This document shows positions 1 to 6,833 of a stretch of DNA of 11,833 nucleotides, piece by piece. Position 1 is the first letter of the stretch. Each line of letters starts with the position of its first letter. Source of the stretch: CAYTQK01 sp964439745 (GTDB lineage Bacteria > Desulfobacterota > Desulfobacteria > Desulfobacterales > Desulfosudaceae); assembly GCA_964439745.1 (NCBI GenBank), contig CAYTQK010000081.1, forward strand, positions 1-11,833, written 5' to 3'. The notes under the pieces are model-generated. The model was not told where the DNA came from and searched no databases. It saw only the letters and a list, made by a program, of their open reading frames with translations. The position numbers and the translations under genes were made by a program.

Positions 1-339
<339 letters not shown>

Positions 340-349
340 AAATCAAAAA

Positions 350-377
350 GTCGCTACCAGTTATTACCGGAAGCGAC
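350..377 (-). other. rRNA leader stem just upstream of 16S
   Basis: GTCGCT (350-355 read on plus) and AGCGAC (372-377) form a 6-bp inverted repeat separated by 16 bases, about 10 bases before the mature 16S 5' end. In many bacteria the 16S leader forms stems used during pre-rRNA folding and RNase processing, so this is a plausible leader hairpin. That role is inferred from position only. Confidence 0.45.
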
Positions 378-419
378 AGAATCAATTGGGTCAAATCCGA
401 GCATGCTGTTACTATTTAG

Positions 420-432
420 TTTTCAAAGATCA
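420..432 (-). promoter_or_regulatory. boxA-like rRNA antitermination element
   Basis: The minus strand reads TGATCTTTGAAAA here, close to the boxA core (TGYTCTTTGAAAA-type) found in rRNA leaders, where the NusB/NusE antitermination complex binds. It lies between promoter P2 and the 16S 5' end, which is the expected location. Called by motif similarity. Confidence 0.55.
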
Positions 433-446
433 AGCTGAACTTAATT

Positions 447-475
447 AAGATAGCGTTTGATATCTATCTTGTCAA
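447..475 (-). promoter_or_regulatory. rRNA promoter P2 (sigma70 type)
   Basis: On the minus strand a consensus -35 TTGACA (470-475) is followed by a 17-base spacer and a -10 TATCTT (447-452). It is the promoter nearer to 16S. The -10 and the first spacer base form AAGATAG/CTATCTT, a 7-bp inverted repeat spanning 447-470, so the -10 sits in one arm of a dyad. This could be an operator or chance. Confidence 0.75.
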
Positions 476-541
476 GTCTTTTTTTCAAATTTTGTTTTTT
501 TCAGAGTCGCGATTGGCTTCGCCGCCTCATGAAAAATTAAC

Positions 542-570
542 TTTATACGCGTTCAAAAAGACCTTGTCAA
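542..570 (-). promoter_or_regulatory. rRNA promoter P1 (sigma70 type)
   Basis: The minus strand has a perfect -35 TTGACA (565-570), a 17-base spacer and a near-perfect -10 TATAAA (542-547). Upstream (571-612) is rich in A and T runs, as expected of an UP element that binds the alpha subunit C-terminal domain. Together with P2 this gives the tandem promoter layout common for rRNA operons. The region 340-661 contains no protein gene that I can support. Confidence 0.8.
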
Positions 571-633
571 GAGATTTTCCACCAAAAAAATCATGTTTTC
601 AAAAAAATTGCCCCTTGCAGCCGGAATGCAGAC

Positions 634-653
634 TTCGGGCCGCAAGACCCGAA
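634..653 (-). terminator. possible weak stem-loop after the dehydrogenase gene
   Basis: TTCGGG (634-639) and CCCGAA (648-653) form a 6-bp stem with an 8-base loop, starting 9 bases after the dehydrogenase stop codon. There is no T-run right after it on the minus strand; a run of seven T lies about 30 bases further on. It may help end the upstream operon before the rRNA promoters, but it is not a classical intrinsic terminator. Confidence 0.35.
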
Positions 654-661
654 ACCTATAT

Positions 662-1630
662 TTAATATGTAAAATCAATTATATATCGGAAGGAACGTCC
701 GCTCAGAACGTCATCCAGCACCTCCGGCACCTGCGCCGGAGGGGCCACTGCCTGGATCAGCCGCTTGACCGACCTTTGATTATTATTCAGTAAAACCAAG
801 GCATTATTCATATCTGACCGATTCAGTCCGTAGGAGCCGGAGACAACGAGTTCCCGGTAGTGAATCTGGTTGACCATGGCGGTGGACAGGTGCTGCTCGC
901 CGGCCAGCCCGCTGAAAAAACAAAACCGGCCGCCTTTGGCCAGCTTCTCCAGCCCCTGGCCGAAGGCAGCCGGATCGGGACAGGCCGTAATGGCCGCGGC
1001 AAAGCGCTCTTGGGATATCCTGGCAACGCACTCAACCCCCGCCTCATCCAGGAACGAGCGCGCCCGTTCGATCTTGGCCGGTTCCTTTTCCAGGATGACC
1101 GGCCGACTACCGGCGGTGACCAGCGCCATACCGGCCAGCAGCCCCATGGTGCCGCCGCCAAGAACCACAACCCGCTCCCCGGCCCCGATGCCGGCGGTTT
1201 GCAATCCGTGAAGGACGCAGCCGAGCGGCTCGGCAAAACAGGCCAGGCGAGACGCCAGGGTATCGGGCAGCGGCAGGAGACTGGTTTTCGGAACCTGCAC
1301 CTCCCGGGCAAAGCCCCCGTCCCGGTGGAATCCGATAATCTTAATTTCTTCACAGCGGTTTTCCCGGCCAGCCCGGCAGTCGGGACAGCGGCCGCAGCTG
1401 CGGCCAGGCCAGACCGCGTATCGCCGCCCCTGTTCGTCGGCGGCCACGATCTCGTGGCCCGGCACCCGCGGCAGCACCAGGTCCCGGTGCCCCCGGGCCC
1501 ACATCTTGGCGTCGGTGCGGCAGATGGCGCAATACAGTACCTGCAGCCGCGTCTCACCCGCCGGCACGGCCGGCGGCTGGTCCTGCGGCCGGACTTCCAG
1601 TTTTCTGCGGCCGGTCAGCACCAGTTTCAT
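662..1630 (-). CDS. Zinc-dependent alcohol dehydrogenase, MDR family
   Basis: A 322-residue medium-chain dehydrogenase/reductase, probably a soluble NAD-linked oxidoreductase of an alcohol or polyol; the substrate cannot be read from sequence. The GroES-like domain holds the catalytic zinc ligands: Cys37 in CAICRTD (34-40), His59-Glu60 in GHE, and Glu134 in AEPLGC. The structural zinc site has its four cysteines at 79, 82, 85 and 93 (CGRCPDC motif). The Rossmann fold follows with GGGTMG at 158-163, and the acidic Glu181 after the second beta strand suggests NAD rather than NADP. At 322 residues it is somewhat shorter than the usual 340-350. The ATG overlaps the stop of the TrpD-like gene by 4 bases (ATGA), so the two are translationally coupled and share the upstream cobalamin riboswitch. 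This pairing suggests that both act in one pathway. Confidence 0.85.
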   Translation of the reverse strand: MKLVLTGRRKLEVRPQDQPPAVPAGETRLQVLYCAICRTDAKMWARGHRDLVLPRVPGHEIVAADEQGRRYAVWPGRSCGRCPDCRAGRENRCEEIKIIGFHRDGGFAREVQVPKTSLLPLPDTLASRLACFAEPLGCVLHGLQTAGIGAGERVVVLGGGTMGLLAGMALVTAGSRPVILEKEPAKIERARSFLDEAGVECVARISQERFAAAITACPDPAAFGQGLEKLAKGGRFCFFSGLAGEQHLSTAMVNQIHYRELVVSGSYGLNRSDMNNALVLLNNNQRSVKRLIQAVAPPAQVPEVLDDVLSGRSFRYIIDFTY

Positions 1631-2760
1631 GAGGCCCTCCGGCTGGACGGCGCCTCCGCCCGCAACTGTCGCAGCCGGCGCAGGCCGGCTTCCGGCTCCC
1701 GGTTCTGGGCGGCCACCCAGGCGGTCAGGGTCTGCCCGGCCCGGCCGCTGGCCAGGAGGGCCTCCGCCCGCGCCAGTCCCGCTTTGATGGTGGGAACCGT
1801 TTCGGCGACATAAAAGATAAGGGCGGCATTGAGTAGAACAGCCGCCCGGGCGGCACCGTTCTTCCGGTTATCCAGGAGCGCCGTGAACCGCCGGGCTTCG
1901 GCGGCCAGGTCCGCGGCCGGGGCCAGTTCCGCCGGATCATGGCAGGCCAGGCCGTATTCTTCCGGCCGGATGACAAATTGCTCGATGCCGCCGTCGTCGT
2001 CCAGCCGGGCGCAGTCGGTGGGACCACAGACCGAGGCTTCGTCCATGCCGCCGTTCCGGATGCCATCCACCCGGCCATGCAGGACTATGGCTTTCCGATA
2101 CCCGATGGCCCGCATGACCCGGATGACCGGTCCGATCATCCGGCTGTCGTACACCCCGCGCAGCCCGACGGTCGGCCGGGTTGGATTGGCCAGGGAGGCG
2201 GCGGTATTGAGAATGGAACCGAAATGGATCTGGGAGAGAACCCGGCCCAGGGCCCGGGGATGAACAGCCGGGCTCATGCCGTTGAACAGGCCGATGCCGG
2301 CTGTGCGAATGCTTGCGGCCACGATTTCCACCGGGCACTCGACATCCACGCCCAGAGCCTCGGCCATGTCCACCGTGCCGCAGGCCGAAGTAATGGAACG
2401 GGCGCCGTGCCGGGCCATGGGGATGCCGCCGGCGGCCGCGATCACTGCTGCGGCCGTGCTGATGTTGAAGGTCTTGACCGCGTCCATGCCGGTGCCGGAA
2501 TTTTCCACCAGCGGCCGGCCCGCATCCAGGTCGGCGCGGACCGTGTCCAGGCGGAAGATGGCCTCCCAGGCCCCGGCGATTTCCGCGGCGGTTTCCCCCT
2601 TGGCGGCCAGGGCGGCCAGCAGGGCGCCCTGCTGCATGGCAGTGGTGTCGTTGTTGAGGATGGCGGCAAAGACCCGGGCGGCTTTTTCCCGGGAAAGGTC
2701 CTGGTGGCGGGTCAGACGGGTGATGACGGCCCCGATCTGCCGATGGATATCCGCTGGCAT
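1627..2760 (-). CDS. Divergent TrpD-family (anthranilate phosphoribosyltransferase-like) protein
   Basis: A 377-residue protein of the TrpD/nucleoside-phosphorylase fold (glycosyltransferase family 3), which joins a phosphoribosyl group from PRPP to an aromatic or nitrogenous acceptor. An N-terminal helical domain (about 1-75) precedes the PRPP site: GTGMD at 89-93 (GTGGD in true TrpD) and NIST at 99-102. The Mg2+ pair Asp240-Glu241 in GGMDEAS is intact. Two anthranilate-contacting spots are changed: KHGN becomes RHGA (117-120), losing the Asn, and the Arg of the usual RTIFN is Gly181 in GSILN. PRPP chemistry therefore looks retained while the acceptor is probably not anthranilate. No other trp genes are adjacent. 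The ATG at 2760 has an excellent SD (AGGAGG) held in a hairpin below a cobalamin riboswitch. The C-terminal extension makes it longer than the usual ~340 residues. Family membership is sure; a tryptophan role is unlikely. Confidence 0.85.
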   Translation of the reverse strand: MPADIHRQIGAVITRLTRHQDLSREKAARVFAAILNNDTTAMQQGALLAALAAKGETAAEIAGAWEAIFRLDTVRADLDAGRPLVENSGTGMDAVKTFNISTAAAVIAAAGGIPMARHGARSITSACGTVDMAEALGVDVECPVEIVAASIRTAGIGLFNGMSPAVHPRALGRVLSQIHFGSILNTAASLANPTRPTVGLRGVYDSRMIGPVIRVMRAIGYRKAIVLHGRVDGIRNGGMDEASVCGPTDCARLDDDGGIEQFVIRPEEYGLACHDPAELAPAADLAAEARRFTALLDNRKNGAARAAVLLNAALIFYVAETVPTIKAGLARAEALLASGRAGQTLTAWVAAQNREPEAGLRRLRQLRAEAPSSRRAS

Positions 2761-2766
2761 AACATA

Positions 2767-2811
2767 CCTCCTGAAAACGTTTCTCAGAAGGATTTGCTCC
2801 AGCAGAAATCC
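2767..2811 (-). promoter_or_regulatory. Expression platform: SD-sequestering hairpin and competing stem
   Basis: On the minus strand CCTTCTGA (2784-2791) pairs over 8 positions (one G-T) with TCAGGAGG (2767-2774), hiding the Shine-Dalgarno of the TrpD-like gene in a stem with a 9-base loop. Just upstream GGATTT (2806-2811) can pair with AAATCC (2790-2795). The two stems share bases 2790-2791, so they compete. This fits translational control by the riboswitch; which stem the ligand favours is not visible. Confidence 0.6.
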
Positions 2812-2819
2812 GATTGATT

Positions 2820-3014
2820 CAGCAGCAGGGCAGGCTTTCCGGCTTACGGATCAGTCTCAAGCCGCGCCTTCCCCCCGGATTTTCCGGAAGTGGCCTGTGC
2901 GGCTCTCGTCCCCGTTTACGGCAACGGCTGGCATGCGATGGACTTGCACCATCTTTCCTTTTACCCGTTCTGTGCCGGCCAATCCAACCGGCGCAAACGG
3001 CACCCTGCTACCTG
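2820..3014 (-). promoter_or_regulatory. Cobalamin (B12) riboswitch aptamer
   Basis: The minus strand carries the conserved cobalamin aptamer blocks in order: GGGTGCC near the 5' end, GGAAAGATGGTGCAAGTCC around 2937-2960 with its GATGG/CCATC stem, GCCGT..GTAAACGG, GCCACT near 2891, GGGAAGG, and the B12 box AGCCGGAAAGCCTGCC at 2829-2844. CAGGTAGCAGGG at the 5' end can close with CCCTGCTGCTG at the 3' end. At about 195 nt it has the usual size. Riboswitches of this family bind adenosyl- or methylcobalamin and normally turn genes off when cobalamin is plentiful. It lies between tyrS and the TrpD-like gene, so the regulated unit is the TrpD-like/dehydrogenase pair. Confidence 0.93.
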
Positions 3015-3028
3015 TACAATTTTTACTT

Positions 3029-3057
3029 GCTATAAAAAATCCCGACGCTGTTGTCAA
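3029..3057 (-). promoter_or_regulatory. Promoter of the B12-riboswitch operon
   Basis: A perfect -35 TTGACA (3052-3057), a 17-base spacer and a -10 TATAGC (3029-3034) on the minus strand. Transcription would start near 3022, a few bases before the aptamer. The -35 hexamer contains the TGA stop codon of tyrS, so the new transcription unit begins right at the end of the previous gene. Confidence 0.75.
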
Positions 3058-4418
3058 GATTGATCAGTATCGATATCTGACAGATTTGCCCCCTGGTGGT
3101 CATTCTTCACTTTAATCGTATGGTATTTCTTCTTGCCGGCGCGAAGAACGATTTCCCCGTCCTTGATATCGTTTTTTGTCACTTGGTAATCCACCGACTC
3201 AACGCGTTCACCGTTTATGTAGCCTCCCCCCTGCTGAATCAATCGCCTGGCGGCACCTTTGGACTGGGCAAGGCCGGTGTCGCAAAAAAGATCAACGGCA
3301 GCCAGACCGGGAGTAATCGTAGACAATGATAATTCCGTATGCTGGTCCCCGGTCATGGATACAGAGATAGACGGCATTGCCGCATGTATCTTCCCATCGA
3401 TGCCTCGTGGCGTACTACTCGATGGCATTAAATTGTTCGGAATATTCCGCCCGCCAAAATTCTTAATGGTATCCTGATGCGCCTTTTTCGCTTCCTCCTC
3501 GCCGTGGGCGATGCGGGTGGCTTCAAAGGCCAGCACCGTTTTGGCGCTGTTGATGTCGGCCCCTTCCATCTTGGCCACTTCCCGGATCTCTTCGGCCGGC
3601 AGAAAGGTAAACAAAAACAGAAACCGCCTGACGTCGGCGTCGTGGGTGTTGATCCAGTACTGGTAATACTTATAGGGGCTGGTGCGCTCCGGGTCGAGCC
3701 AGATGGCACCGGCCGCGGTCTTGCCCATCTTGGCGCCGCTGCTGGTGGTGATCAGCGGGAAGGTCAGGCCGTAGGCCTGACCGCCGGCCACCCGCCGGAC
3801 CAGGTCGATGCCGGCCACGATATTGCCCCACTGGTCGCTGCCGCCCATCTGGAGCCGGCAGTCGCGGCTTTCATACAGCTTGAGAAAATCGTAGGCCTGC
3901 AGGAGCATGTAGTTGAACTCGATAAAGCTCAGCCCTTCTTCCGAGTCCAGGCGCATCTTGTAGCTTTCCGCCTTGATCATGCGGTTGACGCTGAAATGGC
4001 GGCCGATATCCCGCAGAAAGGGAATATAACGCAGATCGCGCAGCCAGTCGGCGTTGTTGACCAGGGTGGCGTTGCCGGCCTCGAAATCGATGAAATTCGA
4101 CAACTGTTTTTTGATGCCCTGCACGTTGGCCTTGACGTCTTCTTCGGAAATCAGCTGCCGCATCTCGGTCTTGCCGCTGGGATCGCCCACCAGGCCGGTC
4201 CCGCCGCCCATCAGGGCGATGGGCGCGTGGCCGCTGCGCTGCATGTGGGCCAGGGACATGATCGGCACCAGGCTGCCCACGTGCAGGCTGGAGGCGGTGG
4301 GGTCAAACCCGATATAGCAGGTAATGGGCCCCTGGGCGCAGCGCTCCTTCAACTCTTCTGCGTGGGTCATGGCTTCGACAAAACCACGCTCTTCTAAAAT
4401 ATCTATGACTGTTTTCAT
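3054..4418 (-). CDS. tyrS: Tyrosyl-tRNA synthetase
   Basis: Class I aminoacyl-tRNA synthetase charging tRNA-Tyr with tyrosine in the cytoplasm. The HIGH-type motif is HVGS at 46-49, the tyrosine site GGSDQWGN lies at 192-199, and the KMSKS loop is KMGKT at 230-234. The C-terminal S4 RNA-binding domain runs from about 373 to 430 (SKGAARRLIQQGG). At 454 residues it is longer than the usual 400-430. The excess is in the linker before S4 (about 321-372, Ser/Thr/Pro-rich) and in a roughly 20-residue acidic tail after KKKYH. The linker DNA (3303-3458) is less GC-rich than the rest of the gene. The ATG lies 5 bases after the rny stop with only a weak SD (AAAG), so expression probably depends on translation through rny. 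The rny frame is interrupted upstream, yet its distal part stays open to the end. Confidence 0.95.
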   Translation of the reverse strand: MKTVIDILEERGFVEAMTHAEELKERCAQGPITCYIGFDPTASSLHVGSLVPIMSLAHMQRSGHAPIALMGGGTGLVGDPSGKTEMRQLISEEDVKANVQGIKKQLSNFIDFEAGNATLVNNADWLRDLRYIPFLRDIGRHFSVNRMIKAESYKMRLDSEEGLSFIEFNYMLLQAYDFLKLYESRDCRLQMGGSDQWGNIVAGIDLVRRVAGGQAYGLTFPLITTSSGAKMGKTAAGAIWLDPERTSPYKYYQYWINTHDADVRRFLFLFTFLPAEEIREVAKMEGADINSAKTVLAFEATRIAHGEEEAKKAHQDTIKNFGGRNIPNNLMPSSSTPRGIDGKIHAAMPSISVSMTGDQHTELSLSTITPGLAAVDLFCDTGLAQSKGAARRLIQQGGGYINGERVESVDYQVTKNDIKDGEIVLRAGKKKYHTIKVKNDHQGANLSDIDTDQS

Positions 4419-4423
4419 GATCT

Positions 4424-5983
4424 TTATTTATTGGCGTACTCCACCGCCCTGGTCTCCCGGATCACGGTCACCTTGATCTGACCGGGAAAGGTCAGGTTGT
4501 TTTCGATCTCCTTGGCCACGTCACGGCTGAGCAGGATCGAATCATCGTCCGATATCTGCTCGCTTTCCACGATCACCCGCAACTCGCGCCCGGCCTGGAT
4601 GGCATCGGCATTGGCCACACCCTGGCAGGAAGTGGCGATCTTTTCCAGGTCCTCCAGCCGCTGTAGGTAATTCACCGGCAGTACCTGGCGCGCCCCGGGC
4701 CGGGCGCCGGAAGGTGCGTACGCGGCCTGCACGAACAGGTCGTAGACTGCCTCCGGCGGCGTGTCTTAATGATGGGCGGCAATGGCGTGGGCCACCTCAG
4801 CGGACTCGCCGTATTTCTGGGCCAGATTGGATCCGATCAGGGCATGCGGCCCCTCCACCTCATGGTCAACGGCCTTGCCGATGTCATGGAGCAGGCCCAT
4901 GCGCCGGGCTTTCTTGGCGTTCAGCCGCAGTTCCGTGGCCATGATGCCGCACAGGAAACTGACCTCCACCGAGTGCTGCAGCACGTTCTGAACATAACTG
5001 GTCCGGAATTTCAGGCTGCCCAGCACCTTTATCAGTTCCGGGTTGATGCCGTGAACACCCGTGTCAAAGGCCGCTTGCTCGCCGGCTTCCTTGATGGTCA
5101 CATCCACCTCGGCGGTGACCTTGGCGACCACATCCTCGATCCGGGCCGGATGAATCCGGCCGTCCGCGATCAGCCGCTGCAGGGAGATGCGGGCCACCTC
5201 CCGTCGCACGGGGTTGAATCCGGACAGGATAACCGCTTCCGGCGTGTCGTCAATGATCAGGTCGATGCCGGTGGCCGCCTCCAGCGCCCGGATATTGCGG
5301 CCTTCCCGGCCGATAATGCGCCCTTTCATTTCATCGCCCGGCAGCTCCACCACGGAAACGGTACGTTCGGCCACGAAATCTCCGGCATAGCGCTGGATGG
5401 CCGTGGCAATGATGCGCTTGGCCTTCTTGTCCGCCTCTTCTTCGGCCTCGGTGGTAACCCGCTTGATCAGCTTGGCGGCGTCATGACGGGCCTCATCGGC
5501 CAGGGACTGCACCAGGATATCCTTGGCCTGCTCGGCAGTCAGGCCGGAGATCTCCTCCAGCCGGCGATTCTGCGTTTCCAGCAGCTGGTCATATTCGCCT
5601 TCCCGCTGCCGGAGATCCTCCTCCCGCTTTTGCAGCCGTTTTTCTTTTTTCTGCACCTCCTGTTCCCGGCGTTCGATCTGATCATACTTACGATCCAGGT
5701 TCTCTTCCCGGGAAATCAGCCGCTGTTCCTGCTTCCTGATTTCATTTTTTGTTTCGGCCGTTTCCGCATCAAAGTCGCTCTTCATCTTAAAGAGCCGGTC
5801 TTTGGCTTCCAGCTTGGCCTCTTTGATCAGATTTTCCGCCCGCAGCCGGGCATCTTCCACAATCCGATGGCCTTCATTCCGGGCCAAATTTATCTTTTTA
5901 TTGTAAACTCCGGTTCTTATCCAATACGCAAGTGCCCCGCCCAAGATCAGGCCGGCCACTGCGGCAGCAATAATATATTCCAT
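4424..5983 (-). pseudogene. rny: RNase Y, reading frame interrupted by an in-frame TAA
   Basis: RNase Y is a membrane-anchored endoribonuclease that starts mRNA decay. The start is set at ATG 5983 with SD AAGGGA, because the product then begins MEYIIAAAVAG with the expected N-terminal membrane helix (about 2-20). A long charged coiled coil follows (about 25-170), then a KH domain with GREG and an HD domain with His366-Asp367. The whole frame would be 519 residues, matching the family's ~520. Codon 406, just after the IAAHH sequence, is TAA (4766-4768). The frame then continues without a shift through the normal C-terminus (AIQAGRE, KVTVIRETRAVEYA). Between about 4680 and 4768 several conserved residues differ, including the usual AADA Asp, here Tyr422. 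Codon 406 would normally be Glu or similar, one base from TAA. It may be a true lesion or a sequence error; readthrough of TAA is unlikely. Confidence 0.85.
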
Positions 5984-6230
5984 TTTACTTTCCCTTTGTT
6001 TGGATGCGCCGTTTGCACACACAACCCGGCGGACACAAAACAACCCGCCTGTCAGCAATATCGGCCTGGTCTCCCTGTCTAACTTCTTCAGCCGGAACCG
6101 GCAGGCTGCCTGCCCCGGCAATCATCGGTCAGACCGGAATACATATTACCGGGCCGGCCCATGGGACATTTCTGATATTTTTCCGGGAGAAGGGATGAAG
6201 GGAAATAACGGCAGGAAAATCACAAAAAAT
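5984..6230. other. Spacer between 6S RNA and rny
   Basis: About 247 bases without a gene I can support. An open frame extends upstream of the rny start, but its translation lacks RNase Y character. The stretch contains palindromes, GGCAGGCTGCCTGCC (6100-6114) and GGGCCGGCCC (6151-6160), whose role is unknown. No convincing promoter was found, so rny may be served by readthrough past 6S or by a promoter I cannot see. Confidence 0.4.
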
Positions 6231-6440
6231 CCAAGAAAGAAAGCCCCCCGTCATTGTGCCGTGTTGTTAGGTCTTTGACCTTGTTTTTACAACGTGGGTG
6301 CCATTTGATTTCTTCAGGCTTTTCTGTACGTGCAGAACATGCTCACCAAAATCAGGGACGGCTCCCATCCTGCTTTGTTTGGGACAAAGAGCATCTTTCA
6401 ATCACCTGCACGACAGGGGGCTAAGACCTTCTTTCTCGGG
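6231..6440 (-). ncRNA. ssrS: 6S RNA
   Basis: 6S RNA mimics an open promoter, binds the housekeeping sigma RNA polymerase and lowers transcription in slow growth. The minus strand contains TTTTGGTGAGCATGTTCTG followed by a hairpin and AGAAAAGCCTGAAG. This lines up with the conserved E. coli segment TTGGTGAGCATGCTC...GAGAAGCCTTAAA. Near the 3' side CAAGGTCAAAGACCTAAC resembles the E. coli CCTTGAACC...GGTTCAAGG hairpin. CCGAGAAAGAA (6429-6439) pairs with TTCTTTCTTGG (6231-6241) over 11 positions with one G-T, closing the outer stem; a T-run follows directly, which could end transcription. The 210-nt span is a little longer than E. coli's 184. The location right after zapA is the same as in gammaproteobacteria. 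Exact ends are inferred from the stem; the 5' end could reach about 6455. Confidence 0.9.
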
Positions 6441-6491
6441 TTTCCAATCGCTGGAAGCACTTATAATTAAAAAATCGGGTGGTTGCTTCTT

Positions 6492-6788
6492 CTACCTGGA
6501 TTGCTCACAGGTTTCCAGGGTCTTGATCAAATGATTTGACCGGGTCATGACCACCTTCAGCAGCTTGTCATAATTGTCTTTCAACGCGATGAAATCATTT
6601 GTAATATTCAAGGCTGCCTGGGTCAGCTGGGTAAAATTGTCAATTCCCGGAGTCATTTTCTGCATATTCTGAACCTTCTGTACTTCCTGAAAAAGCAAAT
6701 CCGCCACACGACCGGCGTTGATCACGTTTTCATCCGCCATGAACTTCAATTTTTTGCCAAAAAGATCTATGGTTATGTATTCACCCAA
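6492..6788 (-). CDS. zapA: Cell division protein ZapA
   Basis: A 98-residue ZapA, which crosslinks FtsZ filaments and stabilises the Z-ring at midcell. The N-terminal part (YITIDLFGKKLKFMAD) matches the short beta-strand ZapA head, and the C-terminal two thirds form the long helix used for dimer and tetramer packing (about 45-95). The start is TTG at 6788, with AAGGA about 10 bases upstream. There is no ATG or GTG before the TAG that closes the frame further upstream. It follows the zapB-like gene by 45 bases and precedes 6S RNA, so a shared transcript is likely. Confidence 0.85.
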   Translation of the reverse strand: MGEYITIDLFGKKLKFMADENVINAGRVADLLFQEVQKVQNMQKMTPGIDNFTQLTQAALNITNDFIALKDNYDKLLKVVMTRSNHLIKTLETCEQSR

Positions 6789-6833
6789 CTGCGCTACGTC
6801 CTTTTCAGCTTGTTCGGAAATCGTGACCTATAG

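Noticed and set aside
593..793. Small plus-strand ORF near the dehydrogenase 3' end
   Set aside because: It spans the rRNA promoter upstream region and antisense dehydrogenase sequence with no recognisable product.
860..2817. Plus-strand open frames opposite the dehydrogenase and TrpD-like genes
   Set aside because: Shadows of well-supported minus-strand genes with intact catalytic motifs.
4766..4768. Programmed recoding (selenocysteine or pyrrolysine) at the rny stop
   Set aside because: The codon is TAA, not TGA or TAG, and no recoding element is visible.
4769..6082. Long plus-strand open frame opposite rny (437 codons)
   Set aside because: It mirrors a clear RNase Y coding frame; its Gly/Leu/Phe-rich product has no recognisable motif and it is a GC-rich antisense shadow.
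5984..6121. N-terminal extension of RNase Y to 6121
   Set aside because: The extra 46 residues are Arg/Cys-rich and precede the canonical membrane helix; the ATG at 5983 has a good SD.
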